Assembly: GCA_964467615.1 (NCBI GenBank)
Contig: CAYXRK010000019.1
Coordinates: forward strand, 1 to 38,743
Origin: CAYXRK01 sp964467615
GTDB lineage: Bacteria > Hydrogenedentota > Hydrogenedentia > Hydrogenedentales > GCA-2746185
Length of the DNA: 38,743 nt
Direction of reading: 5' to 3'
Of the stretch, positions 1 to 7,948 are shown piece after piece (position 1 is the first letter of the stretch; every line of letters starts with the position of its first letter). Position numbers and translations under genes: made by a program. The notes under the pieces were generated by a model. It was not told where the DNA came from and ran no database searches. It was given only the letters and a program-made list of their open reading frames with translations.

Positions 1-656
1 AGCGTGCGATGGTGCTCACTCACATAAGCGGGATCGACGTCGCCAAACACAATGACGCTGAATTCCTTGTAGCATTGGCGGTACTCGGGCAAGAGTCCGA
101 GTTGTGGTGTACCGAGGTGCTGCCGATGAAGACGTAGTTCGGCGGCGCCGTGCTGAACGCTGGCGTACAGGAAGCCGAAATGAATTGCGTCGTTGTCGAG
201 GATGATGCCAAGCAGATCGTCCTTCTCGATCGGCGTGAGGCGAACGTACGCGGGGACATCAACGGCGGGGCCGCGTTCGCTATAGAGCCACGCTTCGACC
301 CGTTCCGTGCCGTCGAGATAGCACGTGAGGCGGAATTGCTTGTGCGAGTCTTTCGGGCAGTCCGCCGCGATGCGGTACACGGGACTCTGGCGATCGCCGC
401 TGAAATCGTAGGTCTGCACTTCGACCCATCCCTTAACGCCCCGCGTTTCGTTAACGACGGTAACATCGACCGGGACCCAACTCCGGTCGCGGAACGCGGT
501 GTTGTAGCCGACGTCAACGCTGAGGAGAAGTTGTGGGTCGGTTAGGGAAGGATCCGGCGCGGGCTGGGAATCCGCGTAGAGTGCGCACAGAAATGAAAGC
601 AGGGCGGCGAAGAGCGTGCGGCCCGCGGTTTCCTGGCGAATGACCGTCATCCTCAT
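1..656 (-). CDS. Secreted protein of unknown function, 3' end cut by window edge
   Basis: This minus-strand frame stays open from the left edge to an ATG at 656, with a second in-frame ATG at 650. About 218 codons are visible and the C-terminus lies outside the window. The N-terminus has basic residues, then a hydrophobic stretch (TLFAALLSFLCALYA), which fits a Sec signal peptide. A beta-rich segment follows (SVDVGYNTAFRDRSW, then VPVDVTVVNETRG), resembling the Ig-like N-terminal domain of large secreted or membrane-anchored proteins of unknown function. Further on is KEFSVIVFGDVDPAYVSEH, a Rossmann-like strand with an acidic end. No Shine-Dalgarno is obvious for either start. Reading frame and composition are convincing; the function is not known. 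Confidence 0.7.
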   Translation of the reverse strand, partial: MRMTVIRQETAGRTLFAALLSFLCALYADSQPAPDPSLTDPQLLLSVDVGYNTAFRDRSWVPVDVTVVNETRGVKGWVEVQTYDFSGDRQSPVYRIAADCPKDSHKQFRLTCYLDGTERVEAWLYSERGPAVDVPAYVRLTPIEKDDLLGIILDNDAIHFGFLYASVQHGAAELRLHRQHLGTPQLGLLPEYRQCYKEFSVIVFGDVDPAYVSEHHRT

Positions 657-704
657 CGTTGCCGGGCATCCGGCGACCCGAAACCGCAACACCCTACCAG
701 TACA

Positions 705-1667
705 CTACGAGCTTGCCATCGCGGGCTGGCGGAAATCCATCTTGGGGAGAACGGACTCGATTTGGCCGCGCTGGGCCTCCCATTGCTTCGGGAGTTGCAG
801 CGTCGTGCCGAGTTCGGCGAGCGGTTCATCCACCGTGAATCCGGGCGTCACGTTCGAAATCTCCAGGTTGATGCCGCCGGGCTCAGTGAAATATGTCGAA
901 TGGAACCATTTTCGATCACGGAGGTCGGTAAGAATCAGGCCCGCGCCACTGAGTTTTCCCCACATCCGGTGCATTGTTTCGATGTCCGCGACGGTCAGCG
1001 CGACGTGATGAATCGCGCCAAGGCCGAACCGCGCCCAGGGCCCGTCTTCCACCTTGACGAGATCAATGTACGTGCCGGGCCCACCGCCATTGACGCTTAG
1101 CCGGATGCGGTCATTTTCGGACGCAATCACATCGAAGCCGAGCAACATCGTAAAGAACTCCACGGAAAGTTCGTGCAACCGTGACACGATCGTCGCGCTG
1201 TGGAATCCGCGAACCGTGCTGTGTTGTGGGACACCATTCCATGCGCCGGGTTCGCGGTCGTCACCGCACCCGATGAGTTCGGAGGGCAGCCCTTCCGGAT
1301 CTTCGAAGTAGAGGACAGTCTCGCCGAAACGTTCGCCGCGATCTTCGCAACGATATCCCGCGCCGGTCAGCCTGTCGCGCCAAAAGCCAAGGCTCGATTT
1401 CGGCACCGAGTACGCCAAGGCGGAGATGCTGCCGCGACCGGGTTTGCACCGAGGCAGCGGGATGCCGTCGAAGATGATATTGGTCATCACGGTGCCCGGA
1501 TTGCCCGCGTAGTCGCCGTAGAAAAAATGCCACATGTTCGGCGATTCGTGGTTGACGGTCTGCTTGATCATGCGCAGGCCGAGCGTTTGGGTGTAGAAGT
1601 CGTAGTCGCGCTGCGGTTTCGTGACCGCGCCCGTGATGTGATGAATGCCTGAGATGGGTGAACTCAT
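705..1667 (-). CDS. VOC-family ring-cleaving dioxygenase (glyoxalase superfamily)
   Basis: The protein has 320 residues with two tandem vicinal-oxygen-chelate modules. The first begins with GIHHITG and the second contains GAIHHVALTV. The late NLEISNV supplies a carboxylate, giving the 2-His-1-carboxylate metal site expected for extradiol-type dioxygenases such as MhqA/MhqO. The length matches that subfamily. Known relatives open quinone or hydroquinone rings and are cytoplasmic; the substrate here is inferred. The start codon overlaps the stop of the upstream gene as ATGA, and AAGGAGG lies 7 nt before it, so the two genes are translationally coupled. A simple glyoxalase is less likely because of the two-domain length. 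Confidence 0.88.
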   Translation of the reverse strand: MSSPISGIHHITGAVTKPQRDYDFYTQTLGLRMIKQTVNHESPNMWHFFYGDYAGNPGTVMTNIIFDGIPLPRCKPGRGSISALAYSVPKSSLGFWRDRLTGAGYRCEDRGERFGETVLYFEDPEGLPSELIGCGDDREPGAWNGVPQHSTVRGFHSATIVSRLHELSVEFFTMLLGFDVIASENDRIRLSVNGGGPGTYIDLVKVEDGPWARFGLGAIHHVALTVADIETMHRMWGKLSGAGLILTDLRDRKWFHSTYFTEPGGINLEISNVTPGFTVDEPLAELGTTLQLPKQWEAQRGQIESVLPKMDFRQPAMASS

Positions 1668-2551
1668 CGCGCCGCCTCCTTCGCGGGGGTTGGTTCCGCG
1701 TCGTCCGTTAGACCGGGCGTTCCTTCGCTAAGAAAAATGTTCCATTCGTCGAATCGATCGCGCCACGTCTCAAGGTTCGGCTGCTCGCCCGTGCGGCGCA
1801 ATTCCTCGACCGCGTCCGAGCAGGCCTGCATGGCGGCGGCGAAACACACACCTGGATACAGCGCCACAGCGTACCCCGCGGCTTCGAGAAGGCCGACCGG
1901 AATGGCGGGCGTGCGCGGGGCGATGTTGATGACGTGCGGCCAATCCGGCAAGCGCCGCACCACGTCGATCATCTGGCCGGTCTCAACAGGCGCCTCGACG
2001 AAAAGCATGTCCGCCCCTGCTTTGCCATAGGCCTCGGCGCGATCGAGCGCCGCCTCGAACCCTTCGACGGCGATAGCGTCGGTCCGGGCGATGATGACTA
2101 AATGATCGTCGCGCCGGGCGTCAACCGCCGCGCGGACCTTCGCGACCATCTCCGATGTAGACACGAGGTGTTTGCCGTCCATGTGCCCACACCGTTTGGG
2201 CCAGGCTTGGTCCTCGATGTGAATCGCGGCCACGCCCGCGCGTTCGTATTCGCGCACCGTGCGCGCGACGTTCCCGCCGTCGCCGTAACCCGTATCGGCG
2301 TCGGCAATGACGGGCAGGCCGCATGCGTCGACGATGCGCGCCGCGTTTTGGATCATCTCGCTGAACGAAAGCAGCCCGCGATCCGGGAGGCCGTAAGACG
2401 CGGCGGTCCCGTACCCGGTCATGTAGACAACGTCGAACCCGGCCGCCGCAATGATCTTCGCCGTCAGGCCGTCATACGCCCCCGGCGCGGCGATAAGGCC
2501 GCCGCGATCGGCGAGCAGTTCGCGGAACTGGTGCGCAAAAGTGTTGTTCAA
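1664..2551 (-). CDS. Isocitrate lyase/PEP mutase family protein
   Basis: The 295-residue protein is an alpha/beta-barrel of the isocitrate lyase/PEP mutase superfamily. The metal-binding acidic loop is seen as VIADADTGYGDGG (residues 81-93), followed by AAIHIEDQ. The catalytic loop PKRCGHMDGK carries Cys121, as in methylisocitrate lyase and 2,3-dimethylmalate lyase. That cysteine argues for a C-C lyase rather than a PEP mutase or an oxaloacetate decarboxylase of the PA4872 type. The apparent start is TTG at 2551 with only a weak purine tract upstream. It is the first gene of a two-gene operon and overlaps the dioxygenase by 4 nt, which suggests a small catabolic route for an aromatic or branched acid. 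The exact substrate is unknown. Confidence 0.85.
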   Translation of the reverse strand: MNNTFAHQFRELLADRGGLIAAPGAYDGLTAKIIAAAGFDVVYMTGYGTAASYGLPDRGLLSFSEMIQNAARIVDACGLPVIADADTGYGDGGNVARTVREYERAGVAAIHIEDQAWPKRCGHMDGKHLVSTSEMVAKVRAAVDARRDDHLVIIARTDAIAVEGFEAALDRAEAYGKAGADMLFVEAPVETGQMIDVVRRLPDWPHVINIAPRTPAIPVGLLEAAGYAVALYPGVCFAAAMQACSDAVEELRRTGEQPNLETWRDRFDEWNIFLSEGTPGLTDDAEPTPAKEAAR

Positions 2552-2778
2552 GACGACTCGTTTCCGTGATTGAGGAACGAATCATACGGAATGAGGGGGA
2601 ATGGGTAAAGTATCGTAGGTTATCTCAAATCGGAGCACGTCGAAGGGCCCTGGCGTAGCGTCACTAATTGGAACGATCGGAGGAGGACAGCCGGATAAAA
2701 TTAACTTGCGCGCTACAACCATCGGCTAGGCACCATCGTCTAAACTCAGAATCGCTACTCTCACAGGGGAGGTGTTTC

Positions 2779-3867
2779 ATGCATCCAATAATTCGGCCCG
2801 TCGCACCGGTTCTCGTGTGGCTCTTACTTGCGTTCGCTGCGCAAAGTCAGACGGATTCCGCGGCATTTCAGCGGGTCCTCGACGAGGCCATAGCCGATCC
2901 GAAACTCGTGGGGCTCTCCGCGGCAGTCTCTATTGGGGGCATGACCGCGTGGTCCGGCGGCGCGGGATGGGCCGATATCGAGAACCGTGTGCCCGAGACA
3001 GGACATTCGGTACACAGGCTGGCGTCTGTATCGAAATCGATCACCGCGATGGCCGTGATGAAGCTCGTCGAGCAGAAGAAGTTAGCGCTCGAGCAGACGG
3101 TACGAGATTTCATCTCGGATTATCCGCAAGAGAAACCAATTACCATCCTTCATCTCCTTACCCACACCTCCGGCATCCGGCATTACGTGAAACCGAACGA
3201 AGCCGACGGCATGGAACACTACCGCTTCTTGCGGCTCGCGCTGCCTATCTTCGAAAACGATCCGCTCTTGTTCGAACCGGGGACGAAGTACCACTACACG
3301 ACCTACGGCTACACCCTTTTGGGAGAGATCGCCCAGCGCGCCGGCGGCTATCGAGAATTCGGCGACCTCATGCGAGAACTCATTTGGGCGCCGGCTGGAA
3401 TGAACGACACGCGGCTCGAACTGGTCGGCGAAATTGTCCCGCACCGTGTCCGTGGCTACAGCATTTACGCCGACCGCGAAATCCGCAACGCTCCGTACAC
3501 CGACTTGAGTTACAAGTATCCGGGCGGCGGAATGCTCACTACCGTAGAGGACATGATGCGGCTCGTGCAGGCGTTCGATGCGGGTAAACTGGTGTCGTTG
3601 GACGCGCGCGGGACGATGCTGACGTTGCCCGTGCTGCCCGGCGGCGAGAAAACAATCTACGCACTCGGGTGGCGCGTGGGAACAAACGATCACGGGTTCA
3701 TCTACACGCACAGCGGCGGACAAGCAGGGACGACGACCTACCTCGCATGCTATCCGGACGCCGGCGTCGCCGTCGCGGTGTTCTCGAACGTCGACGGGAC
3801 CGGCGAACAGGTCGACGCGGTGACCGGAAAGCTCTTGGGCATCGCCTTCGCTACGGCGAAGAAATAA
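2779..3867 (+). CDS. Exported serine hydrolase, class C beta-lactamase-like
   Basis: The start is the ATG at 2779 because AGGGGAGG lies 6 nt upstream; a TTG at 2668 is in frame but has no such site. The 362-residue product has a signal peptide (VLVWLLLAFAAQSQ) and the beta-lactamase/penicillin-binding-protein fold. The SxxK motif is SVSK (Ser83, Lys86). The second motif reads YTTYGY from Tyr173, so the usual Asn is Thr. The third motif is HSGG in THSGGQAG. The family includes D-aminopeptidases, esterases and AmpC; the HSGG and YxT variants favour an esterase or peptidase over true beta-lactamase activity. It probably acts in the periplasm. It is divergent from the lyase operon and stands alone. 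Confidence 0.88.
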   Translation: MHPIIRPVAPVLVWLLLAFAAQSQTDSAAFQRVLDEAIADPKLVGLSAAVSIGGMTAWSGGAGWADIENRVPETGHSVHRLASVSKSITAMAVMKLVEQKKLALEQTVRDFISDYPQEKPITILHLLTHTSGIRHYVKPNEADGMEHYRFLRLALPIFENDPLLFEPGTKYHYTTYGYTLLGEIAQRAGGYREFGDLMRELIWAPAGMNDTRLELVGEIVPHRVRGYSIYADREIRNAPYTDLSYKYPGGGMLTTVEDMMRLVQAFDAGKLVSLDARGTMLTLPVLPGGEKTIYALGWRVGTNDHGFIYTHSGGQAGTTTYLACYPDAGVAVAVFSNVDGTGEQVDAVTGKLLGIAFATAKK

Positions 3868-4099
3868 AAGGGGCCGAGATCGTAGCGCACACCGTCCCCG
3901 CAGTATCGATTCTCAGCGCGGCGGCGATGAGAACGAGGAGCCGCCGCCCCGGTATCGTTTGAGCGACGAACACCGTCGCCATTACTCGTTTATATTGGAA
4001 TGCGCGGTGATCCTCGATATTCGCAAAGCGCGAACGAAAGAATCCACTGGAAACCTCCGCAATCCCCGCCGAGTCAAGTGATCTACAGGATTCCCCACG

Positions 4100-4906
4100 A
4101 TGCCGCTACGACCCGATGCCGGAGCAGACCGCGTAGTCAATGCCTACCGTCTGGCCCGGATCTCCAAGGCGATCTACCACGATGACCCCGCCGGATCACA
4201 TCCCTTGTTTTCGGATACCTTCACCATCGTCCGGCCGTTTCGGTGGGAAAGCGTGTACGGCGTTGTTGCGTCGAGCGACTCCTTGGCCGTAGTCGCGTTT
4301 CGGGGGACGGACGATAACCGGGATTGGCTCGGGGCGCTGAGTGCCGCGCAAGTGAGGACGCCGTCGGGTCGCGTGCATTCGGCGGTCGCGGACTGGCTGG
4401 ATCACGTGTGGCCGTCCGTGCTGGCGGGGTTGTACGACTGCGATAGTGTGGACAAGCCAATCTGGCTGACGGGCCACAGCCTCGGCGGCGGGCTGGCGTT
4501 GCTCGCGGCGATGCGCCTTCACGAAGCCGGTTTCGATCCGGCCGCGGTGTACACGTTCGGCACGCCGCGCGTGATGGATCCGAAGGCGGTGGCCGCGTTC
4601 CCGGTGAATTGTGTTCGCGTGGTCAACAACGAGGACGCGGTGCCGGATGCGCCGTGGCCATCGTTGCTCGAGGAGTACGCGCACCCCGGCGAGCGCCTGT
4701 TGCTGACGCCGAGCGGGGCGGTCGCGGCATCGCGACATGGGCCTTGGCTTGCGCGGCGGATTGATCGCGCGATGACGATCGGCGAGGGGCCGATACGGTC
4801 CGGCTTCATTCACGATCACATGCTTGACCGTTACGTCGAGAAATTGGCGCGTCTCGCTGGAGAGGAGGGCGATCCGTTCGTACGTTCGCTTCCGCCGTCG
4901 TGGTAG
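4100..4906 (+). CDS. Lipase class 3 family alpha/beta hydrolase
   Basis: The 268-residue protein carries the nucleophile elbow TGHSLGGGLAL (Ser127) preceded by the oxyanion strand VVAFRGTDD, both hallmarks of lipase_3 proteins. The catalytic Asp is probably Asp179 in VVNNEDAVPDAPW, and the His is His238 or His240 in FIHDHML, so the triad looks complete. No signal peptide is seen, so it is either cytoplasmic or exported by an unrecognised route. The ATG at 4100 has only a weak purine stretch upstream (acagga). It may act on lipids or short esters; the family does not fix the substrate. The next gene is convergent. Confidence 0.87.
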   Translation: MPLRPDAGADRVVNAYRLARISKAIYHDDPAGSHPLFSDTFTIVRPFRWESVYGVVASSDSLAVVAFRGTDDNRDWLGALSAAQVRTPSGRVHSAVADWLDHVWPSVLAGLYDCDSVDKPIWLTGHSLGGGLALLAAMRLHEAGFDPAAVYTFGTPRVMDPKAVAAFPVNCVRVVNNEDAVPDAPWPSLLEEYAHPGERLLLTPSGAVAASRHGPWLARRIDRAMTIGEGPIRSGFIHDHMLDRYVEKLARLAGEEGDPFVRSLPPSW

Positions 4907-4944
4907 GCGACGGGGAGGGCGAGGCTCCCATCGAACCGTGAGGG

Positions 4945-5445
4945 CTAATAGCGATCCGGATCGAGGCCGAATACGTCGACGAGGTACTGAAAGTATCGGC
5001 CGTCGTAAAGGAAATCGAGGAAGACTTCGTGTACCAGATTCACCAACTTGCGGGCACCGTACTCGAAGTCGCCGTCCAACACTTTTAGCGAGAGCGACAG
5101 TGCGCCTCCGCGATTCGTCACGGTCGCCTTGGCACGCGCCGGATCGATGCGCCGGTGCTCGGCGAGGGACTCGGACTGGCGCGACTTGACGTATGCGCGG
5201 AAGGCCTTGTCCATCTCCGAGCCGCTGGGGACTCGCGGCAATAACTCCGGAAAGCGAAGCGTGCCCGCTGCCGAATCGAGCACGCAGTCGAATTTGTGAT
5301 CGTGGTGCCAGATGATCCGGAACACCGCTTTGCCGCCGCGTTCCGAGACCTTACTGAACCCACGGAACACGCCGCGTCGCGCGTAGTGTTCCAGCGCGTC
5401 GGCTACGACTTGGATCGGGCCGGCATGAGTCGTCGAGGAAGTCAT
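4945..5445 (-). CDS. Conserved-looking hypothetical protein, 166 aa
   Basis: I do not recognise this family. The protein is soluble, with no signal peptide or membrane segment. It begins with a helix (IQVVADALEHYARRG) and has a beta segment rich in aromatic and charged residues (AVFRIIWHHDHKFDCVLD). A C-terminal helical part is unusually aromatic (LDFLYDGRYFQYLVDVFG). Codon use is typical of the neighbourhood, and the competing frames here lack a coherent protein. No clear ribosome binding site precedes the ATG at 5445. A terminator at 5462-5498 separates it from the upstream gene, so it probably has its own promoter in the 80-bp gap. Confidence 0.75.
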   Translation of the reverse strand: MTSSTTHAGPIQVVADALEHYARRGVFRGFSKVSERGGKAVFRIIWHHDHKFDCVLDSAAGTLRFPELLPRVPSGSEMDKAFRAYVKSRQSESLAEHRRIDPARAKATVTNRGGALSLSLKVLDGDFEYGARKLVNLVHEVFLDFLYDGRYFQYLVDVFGLDPDRY

Positions 5446-5461
5446 GGTGTGTTGACTGTAA

Positions 5462-5498
5462 CAAAAAATTCGGGCGGCGCATCTCGTTGCGCCGCCCG
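5462..5498 (-). terminator. Rho-independent terminator of the cytochrome/monooxygenase gene
   Basis: A perfect 10-bp stem (CGGGCGGCGC with GCGCCGCCCG) and an 8-nt loop lie at 5471-5498. On the minus strand the stem is followed by six T residues (5463-5468 region). It sits 28 bp downstream of the stop of the 5526-6809 gene, exactly where its transcript should end. Confidence 0.92.
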
Positions 5499-5525
5499 AA
5501 GGTCAGGCTGTTCTAGTGTCAAGGC

Positions 5526-6809
5526 TCAGTCGGTACTGGCCGGCTCCTCCACCTTGTAATCGGAGGTCGCGCCTTCTTCGCCGTCGATGGTGTAGTACAT
5601 CCACGCGAGCGCCATTTCGGCCGTGGTCTCGATGCCAAAGCGAATGGACTTGTTCGGATCGGGATTGCTGACGTTGGCGGTCGAGTTGTCGAACCACATC
5701 TTCGCTTCGATGCGCGTTCCGGCGGGGAAGCTCTTCGCCTGCGCGTATTCGTAGTTCAACTGCCAGTTGTAGTCGTACGCAGGCACGTCGAGCAGGTGTT
5801 CGGTCTTGCCATCGGGATAGTGCGCGACATATTCGGCCTTCACCCCTCGCAGATGCATGTGCGGCAGGTAGCTCAAAATCTTGAACGACTTGTCGAACGA
5901 CTGCGCCATGCCGACCGTCCACGCGGCGCGTCCGGGCGGGATTTCGAAGTCCATGTTTCCAATCGGCGCGATGTGGATCGGCTTTATCTCTTGGCCCTTC
6001 GGATAGAAGTGGAAGCCGAGACGCGACTGATCGTACGCACCGGTGCCCGGGCCCGCTTCCTTGTGGTAGTGCATATTCGCGTTGAGAATCGATCCCTTCT
6101 CGAGCAGGATGCCGTAGCCGTCTTGAATGAGGCTCGGCTCGGACCCCGGCGCAAGGCCGCCGATGTTCTGCCCAAATCCGCCCGGCCCTTCCGATTTCTT
6201 GTACAGCACGATGTGATGCACGATTTCGGTGTTGCCGGGGACGCACTCGATCGCGCGAATCCAGCGATCTTCGGGTAGCATGTCCGCCGTTAGCGGGATA
6301 TCAATGTTTGGCTGCCAATCTTGTACGTCGTCGCCAACCCAGACCGGCTCGGGCAATTGGACGATTAAGTCCGGTTCGCCGACCCACCATTCCTTCGTCT
6401 CGAACGTCAACGGCGCGGGCGCATCGGCAGGGTTGCCGCGTTTCGCTCCCGTCTCCGACCACTTCGCTATCGTCGCGATCTCGTTGTCGCTCAGGCTCCG
6501 CTCGTTGCGGAACACACCGCTGAAATCATGCGATGCAAACCAAGGCGGCATGTAGCGCGCCTGCACGGCCTTTGCGATCGCCTTCGACCACGGACGCACT
6601 TCTTCATACGTCGTCAGCGACATTGGCGCGACCATGCCCGAGGTGCCGACTGTCGCCGGACGGTGACAGTCCAAGCAGTTCTCCTGCAAAATCGGCAGGA
6701 CGTCTTTTGTAAATGTAGGTGCGTCGGATGTGGACGCCGCAAACGCGGACGAGCCCAGCACGACCACCGCGGCACCCATCAGCACCGCCGCGCGATACAC
6801 GACTTTCAT
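5526..6809 (-). CDS. Exported cytochrome c / copper type II monooxygenase-like fusion
   Basis: The 427-residue protein starts at the ATG at 6809, with GGGAGG and AAAGG upstream; a GTG at 6836 is in frame but less likely. A signal peptide ends near residue 25. A mono-haem domain follows with CLDCH (Cys45, Cys48, His49), then the type found in secreted planctomycete and acidobacterial proteins (VLPILQENCLDCH). The C-terminal half resembles the PHM/DBH-like copper type II ascorbate-dependent monooxygenase fold. Potential copper ligands are the His pair in EIVHHIVLY, His residues in NMHYHKEAG, and LPHMHLRG. It probably acts in the periplasm; the substrate and electron donor are unknown. It is a single-gene transcript ending at the adjacent terminator. 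Confidence 0.85.
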   Translation of the reverse strand: MKVVYRAAVLMGAAVVVLGSSAFAASTSDAPTFTKDVLPILQENCLDCHRPATVGTSGMVAPMSLTTYEEVRPWSKAIAKAVQARYMPPWFASHDFSGVFRNERSLSDNEIATIAKWSETGAKRGNPADAPAPLTFETKEWWVGEPDLIVQLPEPVWVGDDVQDWQPNIDIPLTADMLPEDRWIRAIECVPGNTEIVHHIVLYKKSEGPGGFGQNIGGLAPGSEPSLIQDGYGILLEKGSILNANMHYHKEAGPGTGAYDQSRLGFHFYPKGQEIKPIHIAPIGNMDFEIPPGRAAWTVGMAQSFDKSFKILSYLPHMHLRGVKAEYVAHYPDGKTEHLLDVPAYDYNWQLNYEYAQAKSFPAGTRIEAKMWFDNSTANVSNPDPNKSIRFGIETTAEMALAWMYYTIDGEEGATSDYKVEEPASTD

Positions 6810-6998
6810 GATTGCCTTTGCCTCCCTTGGGTACACGCCATACGAGCTACCTGATCCAGCCTACACCAGACGGGGCGAAATTTCCAGTCGCTGCGTTCTA
6901 ACGCCCGCTACCTCCAACCCGAACTACGGGACGAAAGTTGCCCGGCCCAGGGTAAAGGCCAGACACGACGGCGAAAATCGAGAATTTCAACGGGCCAG

Positions 6999-7775
6999 TC
7001 AGCCTTCAAGCGTCACGTTGGCAACCAACCCTGGGGTCAGCTTCAATCGCGTATCCGCCCGGCCGCCGTTGCACGCGACTTCGAGGTAGTCCGCGCTGCC
7101 GAAAATCGCAAGGGGGTTCCCGGCGGGCACCTCGGAAAACGAGTTCACCACTGGCCCCACCCCGACCATCCCCACTTCGACGTTCCTGACCTTCGCCCCT
7201 TCCAACGACGACCGATGAATGTTCGTCACGACGTTGCCGAATCGATCCACGTGAATGACGATTCCGGAAATCGACCGTTTGCCTTCACGCTTCGGCTCGG
7301 GCACATTGAGCAGGGCGACCTGCTCGACGCGCGGCCCGACATCACCAAGCGCACCGCCTCCCGCCAAGAACGCCGCAGCCGGCGCAAACACGTCGCGGCC
7401 AAAAAACTTCTGGCGCCCGGCTTCGGAAAGTATCAGATTGGGGTTCGCTATCTCTCTCGCTTCCGTCACGGCGTGCCGTTTCGCCAGGAGGGTGATCACG
7501 CCGTTATCCGGGCAGACTACGAACTGTCCATCGATAGAGATCGCGAGCGCACGCTTCCCCGGCGCGACGGCCACGAGATGCACAGTCCCCTTCGGGAAAT
7601 ACGGCACCGCCCCCGCGAGAAAGAGCGCCCCCTCGAGAACATTCTGCCGCGGGATGTCGTGGCTCAAGTCCGTGATTTGCACTCCCGGACACCGCGAGTA
7701 CAGCACCCCCTTCATCGAAGCCGCAAAAGGGTCCCGCTCCTCGAAGTCAGTAGTCAACGTAATAAGCGAAGCCAT
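6999..7775 (-). CDS. SAM hydroxide adenosyltransferase family protein (DUF62), catalytically divergent
   Basis: The protein has 258 residues and the family architecture throughout: N-terminal ITLTTDF, then ITDLSHDIPRQNVLEGA, VVCPDNGVITLL, FGRDVFAPAAAFLAGG and GIVIHVDRFGNVVTNI. The family hydrolyses S-adenosylmethionine to adenosine and methionine, and its halogenase relatives are fluorinase and SalL. Known hydroxide transferases use an Asp-Arg-His triad. Here the DPGVG-type loop reads AVAPGKRALAI, so Asp is Ala71 with four residues deleted and Arg75 kept. The His of FHGRD is Phe125. AGGAG lies 7 nt upstream of the ATG. Family assignment is firm; the reaction is doubtful. Confidence 0.88.
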   Translation of the reverse strand: MASLITLTTDFEERDPFAASMKGVLYSRCPGVQITDLSHDIPRQNVLEGALFLAGAVPYFPKGTVHLVAVAPGKRALAISIDGQFVVCPDNGVITLLAKRHAVTEAREIANPNLILSEAGRQKFFGRDVFAPAAAFLAGGGALGDVGPRVEQVALLNVPEPKREGKRSISGIVIHVDRFGNVVTNIHRSSLEGAKVRNVEVGMVGVGPVVNSFSEVPAGNPLAIFGSADYLEVACNGGRADTRLKLTPGLVANVTLEG

Positions 7776-7948
7776 TCCCGTCTCCTGCGCAAGCCGCGCA
7801 TTTCACGCTTCTCGAATCACACATTCACGCCATTGGTCGTGCTCATGCTCGTGTACGTCATCGCAGTCGTAGCGGACTAATTCACACGGGGCACTCACTC
7901 GACAATTGTAGTCTAATTCGAACAGCCTATCGTCTCCCTCAGCCCCGT

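Noticed and set aside
20..517. A 165-codon minus-strand frame at the left edge.
   Set aside because: It is Ser/Thr/Arg-rich and out of frame with the coherent secreted-protein frame that runs to the window edge.
3868..4099. A GC-rich inverted repeat near 3917-3946 as a terminator of the serine hydrolase.
   Set aside because: The loop is long and no T tract follows.
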